This document shows positions 1 to 11,345 of a DNA stretch of 64,000 bases, in pieces. The notes beneath the pieces are model-generated. The model searched no databases and was not told the DNA's origin. It saw nothing but the letters and a program-made list of their open reading frames with translations. This stretch comes from Eutreptiella sp. 'Long Island Sound 2002' (Eukaryota; Euglenozoa; Euglenophyceae; Eutreptiales; Eutreptiaceae). The position numbers were made by a program, and so were the translations under genes. The number at the start of each line of letters is the position of its first letter. Positions within the stretch are counted from its first letter, which is position 1. The DNA lies in NCBI GenBank assembly GCA_964036045.1, contig OZ038385.1, positions 54,587,419 through 54,651,418 of the forward strand, given 5' to 3'.

Positions 1-438
1 CTACGGGTGGGTGTTTTCGCAGAAATGAAACAAATTTAACAAGCAAGTCTGCAGTTGACCGACCGGCCAGCCAATCGCCAACCAACCAACCAACCAATTA
101 CAAGGACAACTGAACGAAACAAGACACCTCAACACCTCTCCTCCACACACCATTGCCAGCCCCTTGGGATTGCATGTCGCATCCCAAAGGTCGGGGGCAT
201 CTTAAAGAAATCCTGTTGTCCCCGAAAGGCCTACAACAGTAGCCGGTCAGGAGTCTGAAATGCCCGAGCAATACAAATAGACATTTTCGGTGACAATTTC
301 ATTGTTGTCCCAGTACTAAATAACGAACGATGGGAGATCATAGCAATAACACACAAACAAAAAAAATGGGTAGTCTGGTGCGCACAGCTTTGAGTCATCG
401 CGACTCAGTGGGCCTTTCAATAAACACCAAATAACATA
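1..438. other. Left edge, no gene seen
   Basis: No coding region or RNA gene is recognisable. A short CCAA-type tetranucleotide run lies near 70-100. The stretch ends at the target-site duplication of the small LTR element. Confidence 0.5.
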
Positions 439-443
439 CATAC

Positions 444-762
444 TGCACGACAGATGATCGCCGGTAATCAAAGCAGAGTAAAAGCCCATCAATCCATTCG
501 ATGTGATAACAGTCTAAGCCAGTAAATGAAAGTGCATTATTCTACATTTAAAGCAGCCAAAAATGCTACATCTAGCCAATTCTGCATCCTACTCTGAAAT
601 CTGTCAAATATGCCCAAGAACACACTGGGTAATGAATACCCATGTCTACTCACCTTCCTACCCTCAGTCAATACAAGTCCCCAAGGGATGTGGCAATACA
701 AAGAGTGCTAATAAGCATCAATATCTATGCTGATCTATTCCTAAATACCTGGGTCCCCTACA
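444..762 (-). repeat. 3' LTR of the compact element
   Basis: 319-bp terminal repeat, downstream LTR in the minus-strand sense, preceded on the plus strand by CATAC at 439-443. A C-rich plus-strand stretch at 763-771 is the element's polypurine tract on its own strand. Confidence 0.82.
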
Positions 763-1987
763 CCCCCCTCCTAGGCCAACTGAGGCCAAAAGGACAGAGC
801 TGGGAGGCAAAGGCCATACACAGAAGCCCATTCAGGGCTAGGCAAACAAAGCGTCCAGCACAACCAGGCCCATTTCACCCCAAAAACCCAAGATACCTCA
901 GGAAAAAAAAAACTGAGAAAGCTGGAAATCATTGCAATGCTCAAAACTCAGTGGGGTTTGGTCTGGCTGCACTTCAGGAGACAGAGAAAACAACCAGGGG
1001 ATTCCTAATCCACCAGTTCCACAGATTCACTCCTTGTATGGGATCCATCCATGAAAGGGAAAAAAATCTCAGAAGTCTACTTCAGGCGGGCTCCAAGCAA
1101 AAAGGCACCACAGAAGAAAATTCATGCAAATCAGAATGACCCACGGGGTCCTGCAGCCCTTAATGCTAATGTTCACAGGCCCCTTCTTCTGAATTAATGA
1201 CTGGTGATTACTTCTGAGATTCCGAGATGGATCCTTCATTGAATTCTTTGAAGCCCTGTAGCAGAAATCCGCAGCGGCTGATGTCCAAGCAAAAAAACGT
1301 GGAACCTTGAAATGGCGGTATACCAGGAAAAGTTCCGAATCCCGATTCATCTGGATTGAAATCCTGCTGTTTGATATCTGCATTGACCCCATTTGATTGG
1401 ATCTCTGGGATGCAAAAAGGGTGAATGGGGATGTGCAAGTGAAGGGGAGAAAGCAGTCAGCAGCACTCACCTAACACTGGATACACAATATAAACACAAT
1501 ATAGTACAGGAGAGATCAGGCGTCCCTTCAATCTCCAACAAAGTGGGCCAGCCCCAGCTAAGTGGGAATTTGTGCGGACCGCGCGGCAAATTTCAACTGG
1601 CACAACATCCGGAGTCACGAACCGCACCTGTTCGATGCGCTCTTCTCCAAATTCCCATGCTCCATGCTCAAAAATGTTCGAGTCTCCACTATCTCCTTGT
1701 TGAAACTGCGAGAATGCCAACTGGCGTGACGGGCTTTTGAGCATCGGAAAGCTCCGAGTATATGAGAACCTTGCCAGCGTGCCTTGAGTGTGCCCATCAT
1801 GAACTATCATGTCGTTCGGCCGCTCCGGCGAAACTCAATTACCAATTCGATACATCGTTCGACTTCTAGTTGTCGAATAAAATCTCGCTTTTGAAAATGA
1901 ATTCCAATACCTTGCGAGAATATTGCGCAGCGATTCTCAACAATGGGCTCGAATCCGTAAACTTCTGTCGATCGGTATAGGGCAGAA

Positions 1988-2002
1988 CCTGATCTGGTAC
2001 CA
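1988..2002 (-). other. Primer-binding site of the compact element
   Basis: TGGTACCAGATCAGG read on the minus strand, immediately after the LTR end. It begins with the TGG that pairs with a tRNA CCA tail and resembles initiator-Met type binding sites (TGGTATCAGAGC). The priming tRNA is inferred only. Confidence 0.6.
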
Positions 2003-2321
2003 TGCATGACAGATGATCGCCGGTAATCAAAGGAGAGTAAAAGCCAATCAATCCATTCGATGTGATAACAGTCTAAGCCAATAAATGAAAGGGCATCATT
2101 CTACACTTAAAGCAGCCAAAAATGCTACATCTAGCCAATTCTGCATCCTACTCTGAAATCTGTCAAATATGCCCAAGAACACACTGGGTAATGACTACGC
2201 ATGTCTACTCACCTTCCTACCCTCAGTCAATACAAGTCCCCAAGGGATGTGGCAATACAAAGAGTGCTAATAAGCATCAATATCTATGCTGATCTATTCC
2301 TAAATGCCTGGGCCTCCTACA
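2003..2321 (-). repeat. 5' LTR of the compact element
   Basis: 319-bp terminal repeat, upstream LTR in the minus-strand sense. It is equal in length to the copy at 444-762 and is followed directly by the target duplication CATAC at 2322-2326. Confidence 0.82.
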
Positions 2322-4038
2322 CATACCTTAACCTGTATCGCAGTATATCTTCGTGGCCTTCTATATGGAGCCACTATGCGTTGCACACCTTGGCTGTCAT
2401 GCACACCTAAACACCCAGCTCAACACCCCATGTTGCCTCTTCAAACTGCAAGTCCTTGTTGTACAACAACGGAACGCACCCAAAAGAAAAAAATGACTCA
2501 GCATATCAACTACCTAAGTGTCCACGTCAAGGTGTTTGCCTTGACAGGGCTTTTTGGGGTGGAGCCCAAAAGTGCAGGTGGTGGTTGATTAATTTCAGTT
2601 TGGTCTCAGGGGATACCTCACCCGTTTGCCAAGGATGGTGTATCGATAAGCGGTGGTACACACACATCCCAAGGGCAAACCCATGTGCAATGGCAATTCC
2701 CACAGGAAGGGAGTGACACACGGCCCAATTTGGCACTTTACTCAAACACTCACACATATACTTGGTGTCACTGTCACCATAACCGAACACCCGCAGGTGA
2801 CAATGCCTTTCCTACTACCTGGGTACTAGAATAAGAGGACACGGGTACACTTGGCCTTCTAAGAAAACAAGCAAATACATGCAAAAACTGTCATTTTACT
2901 AAAAGCTGTGTGAATCTTTGGGAGTCCCTAGGTGGTTTAAAGTGTTATCTTTAATGTGTGGGTCACTCTTTCACTTTAGTAATAACCCACACACCCATAA
3001 CTGTCTTTTCCCCACAAACTTGTACACTATTAACTACCAAAAGACAAAAAAAAATAGAAACTACATGTCGTTCTAAAAACCAAAGCAAGCCTATTTATCA
3101 GTATTGAACACTTGAACACGTAGTATACTTTTTCAGTGTATCAAAGTTATTTTGTCATGCAAATCAAATCTAACCTTCAATCTGCTTCTGGAAACCAAGA
3201 CCAAAGAAAGATGGTAACACAAGTAAAATAATTCGTTCGTGCAAGCAGTAAAGACCTTGTTAGGCGTAACAATGTTGCGGCTGGGCAGTGAACCATAAAT
3301 AACAGGCCTGGCCCCTTTGTGGGTGTGGGGCAGAAAAAACCGGTTTCACACAGAAGCAGAAATTACCTTGCTTTGCAGAGCCTTCGACAGGACTGGACAA
3401 CGATACTCACAACCCATTCTTTGTACTTCACCCTTGTTGATGGCGACTGTCACGCTTGTTCATAGCGACTAGTCAGGCTTGTTGATGGCATCCCTTCACG
3501 TTTGTTGACGGTGACACTTCGGGCTTGATGATGGCATTCGTTCAGGCTGTTTTCAGCGACGAATTAAAAATTGTAAGTGTACGGGGTGAAGAACTTGCCT
3601 TTGGCTGCCGAGGAAAACTGTCTCATGAAAGAATGGCGTTCACGAGGAAGGTTTAGACAGCACTCACGACGAATTTCCAAACTGCGCAAAGGAGTCGTAA
3701 GGTAAAATGACCAGTTTTCAGTCCAGTGACCAGTTGTGGGTCCAGTTGTCCCAATTTTCAAAATAGACAGAAAAACAACACAAAAACCTTGCCTTTTTGT
3801 TTGCCAAATGCTTCTTGGCCCTGCAAAATGTTTTCTTTCCATTTTCATACAAAAACCTTGCTTTTTGTTGTTTCTGAAATATGTTTCTTGGCCCTGCATG
3901 ATGTTTTCCTTGCCTTTCTTACCTTGCCCTGAAGCACCCACGCACTGACACAAGCTGCCAGGCTGCAAAACTGTGTCGCAGTTTTTTTGTTTCTCTAGGA
4001 TTGTCGTGTTGAGGAACACACTTCCCTTACACTTGTCC
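2322..4038. other. Intergenic; AT-rich with a degenerate short tandem repeat
   Basis: No convincing gene. Around 3425-3560 a phrase of about 30 bp resembling 'gcttgttgatggcgac' recurs four to five times with changes, so it is a decayed minisatellite. The rest is AT-rich single-copy-looking DNA. Confidence 0.4.
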
Positions 4039-4599
4039 TTAAGAGCTTGAGGAATATGGCACATAGACTGTGGGGACAAAGTTTCCATTGGAGTCGGAAC
4101 TGTGTTCCACGTCCTGGGAGGGGGGGGCTGGGGGTTGTGGGTCTGCGTGCGCCACTGCACTGTTGTCTGGGGGGGGGTCCTGCCGTGCCCTCTTTGCCCT
4201 TGGTTGTTGGTGCTGTGGCAAGGCCCCAGGCCTTACACGTCCTGCTTGGCGCCTTGCTGCAGGCCTTTCCTTGTTCCTCTCCTGTTCTTTCTCATAATTG
4301 GCCGCTGCTTCTCTGAAAGACTGGGAAGTGACAAAACCATCAAGCCTCATGTTCCATGGGTCATGCCGAGTAGCCATGTTGATTGCTCGACTAGTGGCCT
4401 GGCACTGGAAATCTACCTTCTGAACTCTCTGGGGAGATGCTTCAAGTGAGGGTAGCACAGCTTCAGCAGCAGGTTCTGCAGCAGGTTCTGCAGCAGATGG
4501 AGGCGGTGCTTGATAGGCCAGACGACAGGGATCCAAGCTGGCAAGAAAATGTTCGGGGGAGAATGGAGCGATGCCTGCCCTCGTGAACTCATGATGACA
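4039..4599 (-). CDS. Unrecognised coding-like open frame (exon or gag-like remnant)
   Basis: An open frame on the minus strand ends in TAA at 4039-4041. It opens just after an in-frame TAG at 4600-4602 whose context (CCTAG) could be a splice acceptor. There is no ATG near the 5' end, so a complete gene is unlikely. The product of about 186 residues has an alanine/proline-rich start with repeated AAEP, a central charged stretch with FREAAANYEKEQERNKER, then a basic and proline/glutamine-rich low-complexity tail ending in a serine run. I recognise no family. A retroelement gag remnant or an internal exon are both possible. Confidence 0.3.
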   Translation of the reverse strand, partial: CHHEFTRAGIAPFSPEHFLASLDPCRLAYQAPPPSAAEPAAEPAAEAVLPSLEASPQRVQKVDFQCQATSRAINMATRHDPWNMRLDGFVTSQSFREAAANYEKEQERNKERPAARRQAGRVRPGALPQHQQPRAKRARQDPPPDNSAVAHADPQPPAPPSQDVEHSSDSNGNFVPTVYVPYSSSS

Positions 4600-5247
4600 C
4601 TAGGATCACATTTGGCACGGGTAGTATCGGAGAAGCGACCCCGAAAGTTGTTGTGTCTCAACGTGGAAATTAGGACGCAAGTTGTGTTGTAGAGAATATA
4701 GAGGAGTGGCATTTGTTAACCCACTGCACAAGTGCTTTGAGGTGCAGGCGCTTGTGCTGTGCACCAAACAAGGTGGTGAAGCATATGTCGGGGTGGGGGT
4801 TGGTTGGCTAGTAGTTGGGTAAGGGGGGCTTGAATGGCTAGATCTACACGGTTGAGAGTACCTGTTCAGCACAATGTGTGCCGTTTTTCAGCCTACTCTA
4901 AAGTTTTTAGGTAAGGTAAACGGACGAGTTAGTATTCGGGGCTGCAGAACGAAAGCTATCGGTCAGAGCTTTCAAATTTGCATTTTGAGACAACAAATAA
5001 GTATCTAAAAGTACATTTGTGCTCGCTTGTTTTAATTGGATGTGTCCCGCTACATTAATTAATCGGCCAGCTAATTGCAGCAAATCGCGCGTCCTCGGCG
5101 GCTGCCCAATGAATTCTCACATGCAGCTTACGTAATTAGAAGAAAAACACAAAGAAATACAAATGTAGCGCAATGGATTCTTGAAAGATTTGCCGCGAAA
5201 AATGAGTAGATACGTTAAAGCGCAACAATTTGTGCCAGTATCTGAAG
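4600..5247. other. Intergenic flank of the large LTR element
   Basis: No gene, repeat or RNA motif recognised. The stretch ends at the target-site duplication AGAGTA (5248-5253). Confidence 0.4.
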
Positions 5248-5253
5248 AGAGTA
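5248..5253. repeat. Target-site duplication, left copy
   Basis: AGAGTA, matched by AGAGTA at 24841-24846 directly after the 3' LTR. One base (G, 5254) separates it from the first base shared by the two LTRs. Confidence 0.75.
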
Positions 5254-5523
5254 GTAAGAAAAAGTGCTTTTCCAATGCTTTAGGGTATACTTTAGTTGTA
5301 TTAGAGGTGCTCTAAGCACTCAGGCATCTTTATCTTAGTATTGGCCCTACCAAAAGGGGTGATAACACATTTTGACCTATGGAACCAAACACTAAATCAG
5401 GATGTGGTGTGGACCCCTTTATCCCCAAGCTATAGGCACTAAAACATCTTTTCCTGGGCTGCTGAGGCACTGATATACTGAAGGTAGAGCCTATGAATTT
5501 ATCTATGTTTTCTCAGGAATTCT

Positions 5524-5596
5524 TAGCAATCCTAGTGGTATGCACCCTAGGGGGCTGGGGCACCTCTTTTTGAGAGGTCCTGGGTTCAATACCCAG
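5524..5596 (+). other. tRNA-like segment in the LTR (A-box/B-box like)
   Basis: Begins TAGCAATCCTAGTGGTATGCACC, close to a tRNA D-arm/A-box with a few extra bases. A 6-bp hairpin follows (ACCTCT/AGAGGT, 5562-5578), then a perfect T-arm at 5580-5596: CTGGG stem, seven-base TTCAATA loop, CCCAG stem. The same structure is in the 3' LTR at 24320-24392. A TTTTT in the hairpin loop would stop RNA polymerase III, so a functional tRNA is unlikely. A tRNA-derived (SINE-like) origin is the better reading. Confidence 0.5.
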
Positions 5597-5935
5597 TCAG
5601 CCTAGCTAAGTAGGAATATCCCATGTGACATGGCAGTGACCTCATCGCCACACGCCATGCCACCTCAGCACCTGTGGGACCCAAAAACAAAGAGTGCACA
5701 TCTCAAGATGGCACTGTGGATGAGAGTGAGCCCTTGGGGCAGTTTTCCAATCAGTTTTTCTCAAACATGTAAAATATTTCATCCTGAGTTGCAATATATG
5801 CTAATTGCTGTGGTCTACTGTTGATAGTTGTTTTTATCTAACTCTTTGTGACTGCAGCCTTTCATGCTTTGATCCTGACCTTCTTCTACTTGCTTATCTC
5901 TGGCTTGGGTTATCCTGGATTGGTTGTAATTCAAC

Positions 5936-5941
5936 AATAAA
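5936..5941 (+). promoter_or_regulatory. LTR polyadenylation signal AATAAA
   Basis: AATAAA near the LTR 3' end. It is conserved in the 3' LTR (24732-24737) and in the internal partial copy (13939-13944). It should direct 3' end formation of the element RNA and helps place the R region. Confidence 0.6.
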
Positions 5942-6043
5942 ACATTTTCCTCATCAAAAACAAGCAGCAGGAACCCTACACCGGCAGCAAGCAGCAGGAG
6001 AGGCACAGCAACCACACAGTGTTGAAATCACTATAACACCTTC

Positions 6044-6056
6044 TGGTAGCAAGAGG
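6044..6056 (+). other. Primer-binding site of the gypsy element
   Basis: TGGTAGCAAGAGG at the LTR/internal boundary. It matches the complement of many eukaryotic initiator-Met tRNA 3' ends (TGGTAGCAGAGG) apart from one extra A. The same site recurs at 14047-14059 in the duplicated copy. Confidence 0.65.
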
Positions 6057-6145
6057 CAGACTGTCTCTGCGTACCGGCAGCAACCCCGTGCCGTACATCC
6101 AGTGCGCCGAGATCAGTCATATATAAGCAAGAAGAGCGAACGAAT

Positions 6146-7599
6146 ATGGACACCAAGAAAGAGGACACCGACGTGAAGACGGCGCCTGAGGCACCAGCAA
6201 TACCAGCACCTGGTGAACCTGGACCTGGACCTAGCGCTGTACCTTCCGAGCCCTTACATGGGCCAGTGGACGTGGCGGAGGACTCGATGGAAGGACTTCA
6301 GTCGGCCTTCCGGGCCATCTCAGTCGAGGAGGTGAACACCCATCCTGTGAAGAGAAAGAGAGAGACAGAGAAGGATGCTGGAGAAAGCAAAGCAGACGAA
6401 GGAGCAGACCAAGGGCACAACCCGACGAATGATCCTACCTTCGAGGGCGCACCAAGCGCTTCTGGCCTCCACGCATCACCCTCTCCTATAACCACCACAC
6501 TCCCAACTCCAGACCCAGCTGCTGCAACATCCACACCCATAACCAACGCGCCTATGGCTGAGGGCATAGGCTTTACTGGTATGCCTACCTACCCTGCCTA
6601 TGGTGTGAACCCACCTACCACTGCGTTTCCAGAGGCAACTACTACCGGTGAGCCGGTGACCTCCAGTTCTGCGCCGCGATGGTATGCGGCTGACTATCAC
6701 CATCCTCTACCCGCTACGGGAGCCTATGTGGATGTTCCTGGGTATGCAACCTTGACCGGGTTGAGGAGAGGACCTGAGTCATGCGGGAGCAGGAGTAGAG
6801 GATCGGGGAGATCCTCCAACAGGTCCCTGACGCGGTCGGAGATCAACGAGGTGCTCCGATGAGCCACCTCTAGAATTTTTGGCGACCTCACTCAAGAGAT
6901 TTGAGATAAACTGGAGCCCCTGATACCGCCCCAAGCGTCACCTACCACGGTGGGAATGTCACCCCATCGAGTACAGGCCAACCACCTGGTGGCAGGGCTG
7001 ACAAACACCCTGGGGAGCCTGAGGAGCCGACCGATGCCGACCCCTGCAGCGATACCTAGAAGCCCTTTTGTGCCGAGGACGGCCCAGCCACCCTACAGTC
7101 ACGTGGGGAATTCTACGAGAGCCGAGCTGGACGGGCTGGGGCTGACAGCTCTGAGGGCAATGCTGGATGTGGAGCCCTACGGCTCCAGTGACCTAGGCGG
7201 ATATCCCTCCGATGATGAACCGCCGTCGATGACTTCTGCTTCGCCCTCGGGGGACGACGACCCGGAGGACCCCGAGAACCCAAGTGGGAAGAAGAAGAAG
7301 AAGAAGAAGAAAACAGGACCCCCTGGGGGACGCAGGTCTCAGGAGGCTAAGGCTATTGCCACCTCCAAGATCGTGGTGAACCTTCCTGAGTTCACAGGCA
7401 AGGACCTCAGCGAGTTCGCTGAGAATTTTGGCCGGTTTCTCCGATTAACCGACCAAACCCACGCTAGTGGACGGGTCAAGTGCGATCTGCTCCTGCAGTG
7501 TTGCAAGACCAAGTACCTGGAGAAGCAAGTCAAACAGATCGTGACTAAGTCCGCCACCTTTGCCGATGTGTTGGTTGCCTTGGAGAGGCAGTACCCGAC
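6146..7599 (+). pseudogene. gag: gag, first (truncated) copy
   Basis: Structural protein of the gypsy element. It starts at ATG 6146 (MDTKKEDT) and is collinear, with no net indel, with the second copy at 14149-15602 (offset 8,003). The N-terminal half is proline/threonine-rich and disordered. The C-terminal half holds a poly-lysine run and the start of a capsid-like region with LPEFTGKDLSEFAENF. In-frame TGA codons occur at 6860-6862 (GGA in the second copy) and 6902-6904 (shared with the second copy). The copy stops being gag after 7599, where the T-poor block begins. The long open frame continuing rightward is an artefact of missing T. This is not a functional gene. Confidence 0.85.
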
Positions 7600-7679
7600 A
7601 AGGCAAACCAGCGGGAAACAATTTTTTCTGTTTTTAAAAATAGGAAACAGTTTTTTTCTGGTTTTGAAAATGCACGGAG

Positions 7680-9545
7680 GTAACACCACAGGGCGCCAGC
7701 AGCACAACGAACAGCAGCAAAAACAGCACACACCACAACACAACTGCACAACACATACAGCGCAGCGCGCACAGCACGGGGCAACACAGCAAAGCACCGC
7801 ACCAAACGGCACAGCACCCCACAGCGAGGCACAACACCCGAGGGCAGGGCACAGCACGCAACAGCACCAAACAGCGCGAGCAAAAACAGCACAGCACCAC
7901 GCAGACAGCACAGTGCACAACAGCACTACACCGCACGAAACAACAAGACGCAACACAGAGCACCACAGCACCAAGAGACACAGCACACCACACAAGAACA
8001 CAGACCCCGACCAAACAGCCAGACGCGAACAGCACAGCACAGCGCACCAAGACACCACACCCCAAGGCACAGCACAAAACACAGCAGCACAGCACAGCGC
8101 GCAGCAAAGCACACAGCACCCTAGGCACCGCACAGCACCCGAGGGCACGCCACAGCAGGAAGCGGCACCACAGACCGCGAGACAACGCAGCACAGTGCCA
8201 CCCCCACAGCGCGGTGCACAGCAGCACAGCACCACACAGCACAACACGACGCGACACGGCCCAACACAGCACCAGGAGGCACAGCACAGCACAGAGCAGC
8301 GCGGCCAAAACAAAACAGCAAGCCACAACGAGGACAGCACAGCAAAGCGCAACCAGACACCACGCCCAAAGGCACAGCACAGCACACAGCAGCAAACAAC
8401 AGCGCAGCACAGCACGCAGCCAACCGCACAACGCCAACGGACACCAGACGGCACAAAGCAACCCACAACAGCACACAGCAGGACAGCACAGCACAGAGCA
8501 CCAGGACGCAGCACCCCAGCGAACGGCGCAACGCACGGCAACACACCACAGCGCCAACGAGCACGGGAGAGCACGCAGCAGGGCGCAGCCGCACGAGGAG
8601 ACGCAGCGCAGCACCACGCCACCCGCGGGGCACAACAGAACACGGCACAACACGACACGGCACGCCGCACCCCGAGCAACACGGCACCACAAAGGGCAGA
8701 ACAAGCCAGCACACCGCGGCAACACAAACCGGCAGAGGGCACGACACACAAACCTGGGGGGGGGGGGGGGGGCAGCACCGGCCGGCGCAAACCCGCAGGT
8801 GCGCAAAACCGAGAAGGCAGAGAGAGAACAACCACGACAGCACACAGCAACAAGGACAACACCACAGCACACGACAACGCAAGACGGCATCACACACGAC
8901 GAAACACCGCACAAAACAGCACGGCAAAGCCGAGCACCGAGCGACACCAACAAAAAGGACGCCAACGGGAGACGGCCAACGACGCAACAGAGGAGCGCAC
9001 CACACAGCAAGGCACCCGCACAACAGCACAGCACGGCGCAGCAAAACACCGCGCGCCGCACACAACAGCCCACACCCAACCGCAGCACCACAGAACAAGA
9101 CGCGGGGCACCGCACACCACCAGGAGCAACCGCCCAGGGGGGGGGGGGGGTGGGACGGCACCAGCGCGAGCCGAGGGGGGAAAAAGAAACCCAACCAAAC
9201 AGGAGCCAAGGCCAAAGGCACGGAAAAAAAAAAAAAAAAAAACAAGGCAAAAGCAGGTTGACAAGGGAAAACGAGCAGCAGGTGCCAACACCCGGGAAAC
9301 ACGACCCGGGGGGGGGGGGGGAGCGGGGGGGGCAAGAGGAGGCGCCGACAAACGGCCAGGCAGCGCAAAGCAACCACAAGGCACAGAGGCAACAAGGGTA
9401 AACGCGCAGCAGGACACGACCAGCCGAGAACAGCATCCCCCCGGGGGGGGAGGGGGGGGAGGGGGGGCTCAACCGCCGGGGGGCGCAGGACACTAAGAAG
9501 CAAAGAGGAGGTTGGAAGACAACAAGCGGAAGGGCGGGCCGGGGT
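7680..9545. repeat. T-depleted tract, rich in CAGCAC/ACAGC phrases
   Basis: On the plus strand T is nearly absent: several 60-base lines have none and others one or two. A and C dominate. The phrase CACAGCAC and variants recur irregularly, without a fixed period. G-runs of ten or more lie at about 8756-8772, 9136-9150, 9308-9322 and 9444-9470, and an A-run at about 9224-9242. No protein family is visible in any frame. Confidence 0.8.
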
Positions 9546-9649
9546 AGGGGTGGGGGGGGGGGCAGCAGCAGGCGGCGACGAACACCAGCACAAGGCCAGG
9601 AACCGAACAGACAGGAACGAGCAAGGGACCACGAGCGGCAGGGCGACGA

Positions 9650-11345
9650 CACCCGCGAAACAAAAACACGGGGTGGCGCACCGCACGCGCTCGGGAGGCT
9701 GGCCCGTCCCACCCGGCCAGGACAAAGGGGTGGCGCACCACATGCGCTCGGGAGGCTGGCCTGTCCGTCCCGGCCAGGAAAACACCACAGACCACCAACA
9801 ATGGACAACGCCGGCCGTACGGCGGCGGATACAACAGCACACCAACAAAACTAGCCGAGCATCCAGCCGGCTACAACACCACAAACCGGGGTGGCGCACC
9901 ACACGCGCTCGGGAGGCCGGCCCGTCCGTCCCGGCCAGGAAAACACCACAGACAACCAACACCCGACCACGCCGGCCGTACGGCGGCGGACACAACAGCA
10001 CACAGACAAAACAAGCCGAGCATCCAGCCGGCTACAACACCACGAACCGAAACCCGAACACGCCGACACAGCACGCCCCACCAATTGGGGGGCCACACAC
10101 AAGCACGGCACGCCCCAACAGGGGGGGGGGCACGCACCAACACAGCACCAACCCCGGCCACGCACACACCACAGGCAACAGACACCCGACAACGCCGGCC
10201 GTACGGCGGCGGAGACAACAGTGAACCAACAAAACAAGCCGAGCATCCAGCCGGCTACAACACCACGAACCGAAACTCGAACGCGCCAACACAGCACGCC
10301 CCACCAAGGGGGGGGCCACACACAAGCACGGCAGGCCCCAACAGGGGGGGGGGCACGCACCAACACAGCACCAACCCCGGCCACGCAAACACCACAGGCA
10401 ACAGACACCCGACAACGCCGGCCGTACGGCGGCGGAGACAACAGCGAACCAACACAACAAGCCGAGCATCTAGCCGGCTACAACACGCCGAACCGAAACC
10501 GAACACGCCAACACAGCACGCCCCACCAAGGGTCGGCCACGCACAAACACGGCACGCCCCAACAGGGGGGGGGGGGCACGCACCATCACAGCACCAACCC
10601 TGGCCAAGCCAACAACACAACCGCAACCACAACCCACCCAACGGACGACGACAACACAAACCAAACACCACCACCGCGGCAGGCGGGCACCAACACAGCA
10701 CGCCCGAGCAAGAGGGGGGACATGTACCAACACAGCACGCCCCACCATGAGGGGGGCCACAAACCAACACAGCACGCCCCACCAGAGGGCGAGGCACGCA
10801 CCAGCACAGCACCAACCCCGGCCAGGCAAACACCACAGACAACCAACACCCAACAACGCCGGCCGTACGGCGGCGGAGACAACAGCGAACCAACGAAACC
10901 AGCCGGGCATCCAGCCGGCTACAACACCACGAACCGACATCCGAACACGCCGACACAGCACTCCCCACCAAGGGGGGGGGCCACGCACAAACACGGCACC
11001 AACCCCGGCCAAGCCAACAACACAACCGCGACCACAACCCACCCAACAGCTGGCGACAACCCAAACCAAACACCACCACCGCGGCAGGTGGCCACCAACA
11101 CAGCACGCCCCAGCAAGAGGGGGGCCACACACCAACATAGCACGCCCCACCAAGGGGGGGGGCACGCACAAGCACGGCACGCCCCAACAGGGGAGGGCGC
11201 AGGCACCAGCACCGCACCAACCCCGGCCAGTGAAACACCACATACAACCAAAACCCGACAACGCCGGCCTTACGGCAGCGGCGACAACAGCGAACCAACA
11301 AAACCAGCCGGGCATCCAGCCGGCTACAACACCACGAACCGCAAC
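9650..11345. repeat. Satellite-like repeats carrying a GCCGTACGGC palindrome
   Basis: Related units of about 160-220 bp (longer in places) each carry GCCGGCCGTACGGCGGCGG followed by a segment ending in CATCCAGCCGGCTACAACACC. The palindrome-bearing core occurs near 9810, 9971, 10193, 10416, 10858 and, altered, 11261. Two units at 10046-10267 and 10268-10489 are close copies of about 222 bp. T remains scarce on the plus strand. Confidence 0.75.

Larger units (their letters stand above)
444..2321 (-). mobile_element. Compact non-autonomous LTR retrotransposon (TRIM/LARD-like)
   Basis: Two 319-bp direct repeats (444-762 and 2003-2321) differ at only about 15 positions and start and end with TG...CA. 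They flank 1,240 bp of internal DNA, and the whole is flanked by the 5-bp direct repeat CATAC (439-443 and 2322-2326). On the minus strand a primer-binding-like TGGTACCAGATCAGG touches the upstream LTR, and the purine tract GGAGGGGGG (763-771) touches the downstream LTR, so the element reads right to left. The interior has only short open frames (for example 1069-1470 and 1457-1810, minus). None shows protease, reverse transcriptase or integrase motifs. It is therefore probably mobilised in trans. The family is not identified. Confidence 0.82.
5255..6044 (+). repeat. 5' LTR of the gypsy element
   Basis: 790 bp, same length as the 3' LTR with no net indel. It starts TAAGAAAAAG and ends CTTCT, so it lacks canonical TG...CA ends. 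It contains a tRNA-like segment (5524-5596) and a polyadenylation signal AATAAA at 5936-5941. The RNA start (U3/R boundary) probably lies near 5900. That is inferred from the polyA signal position and from the internal copy that begins at the equivalent base (13903). Confidence 0.92.

Noticed and set aside
6119-6126. TATATAAG 20 bp upstream of the gag ATG as a promoter
   Set aside because: Too close to the start codon and downstream of the PBS; element transcription should start in the LTR.
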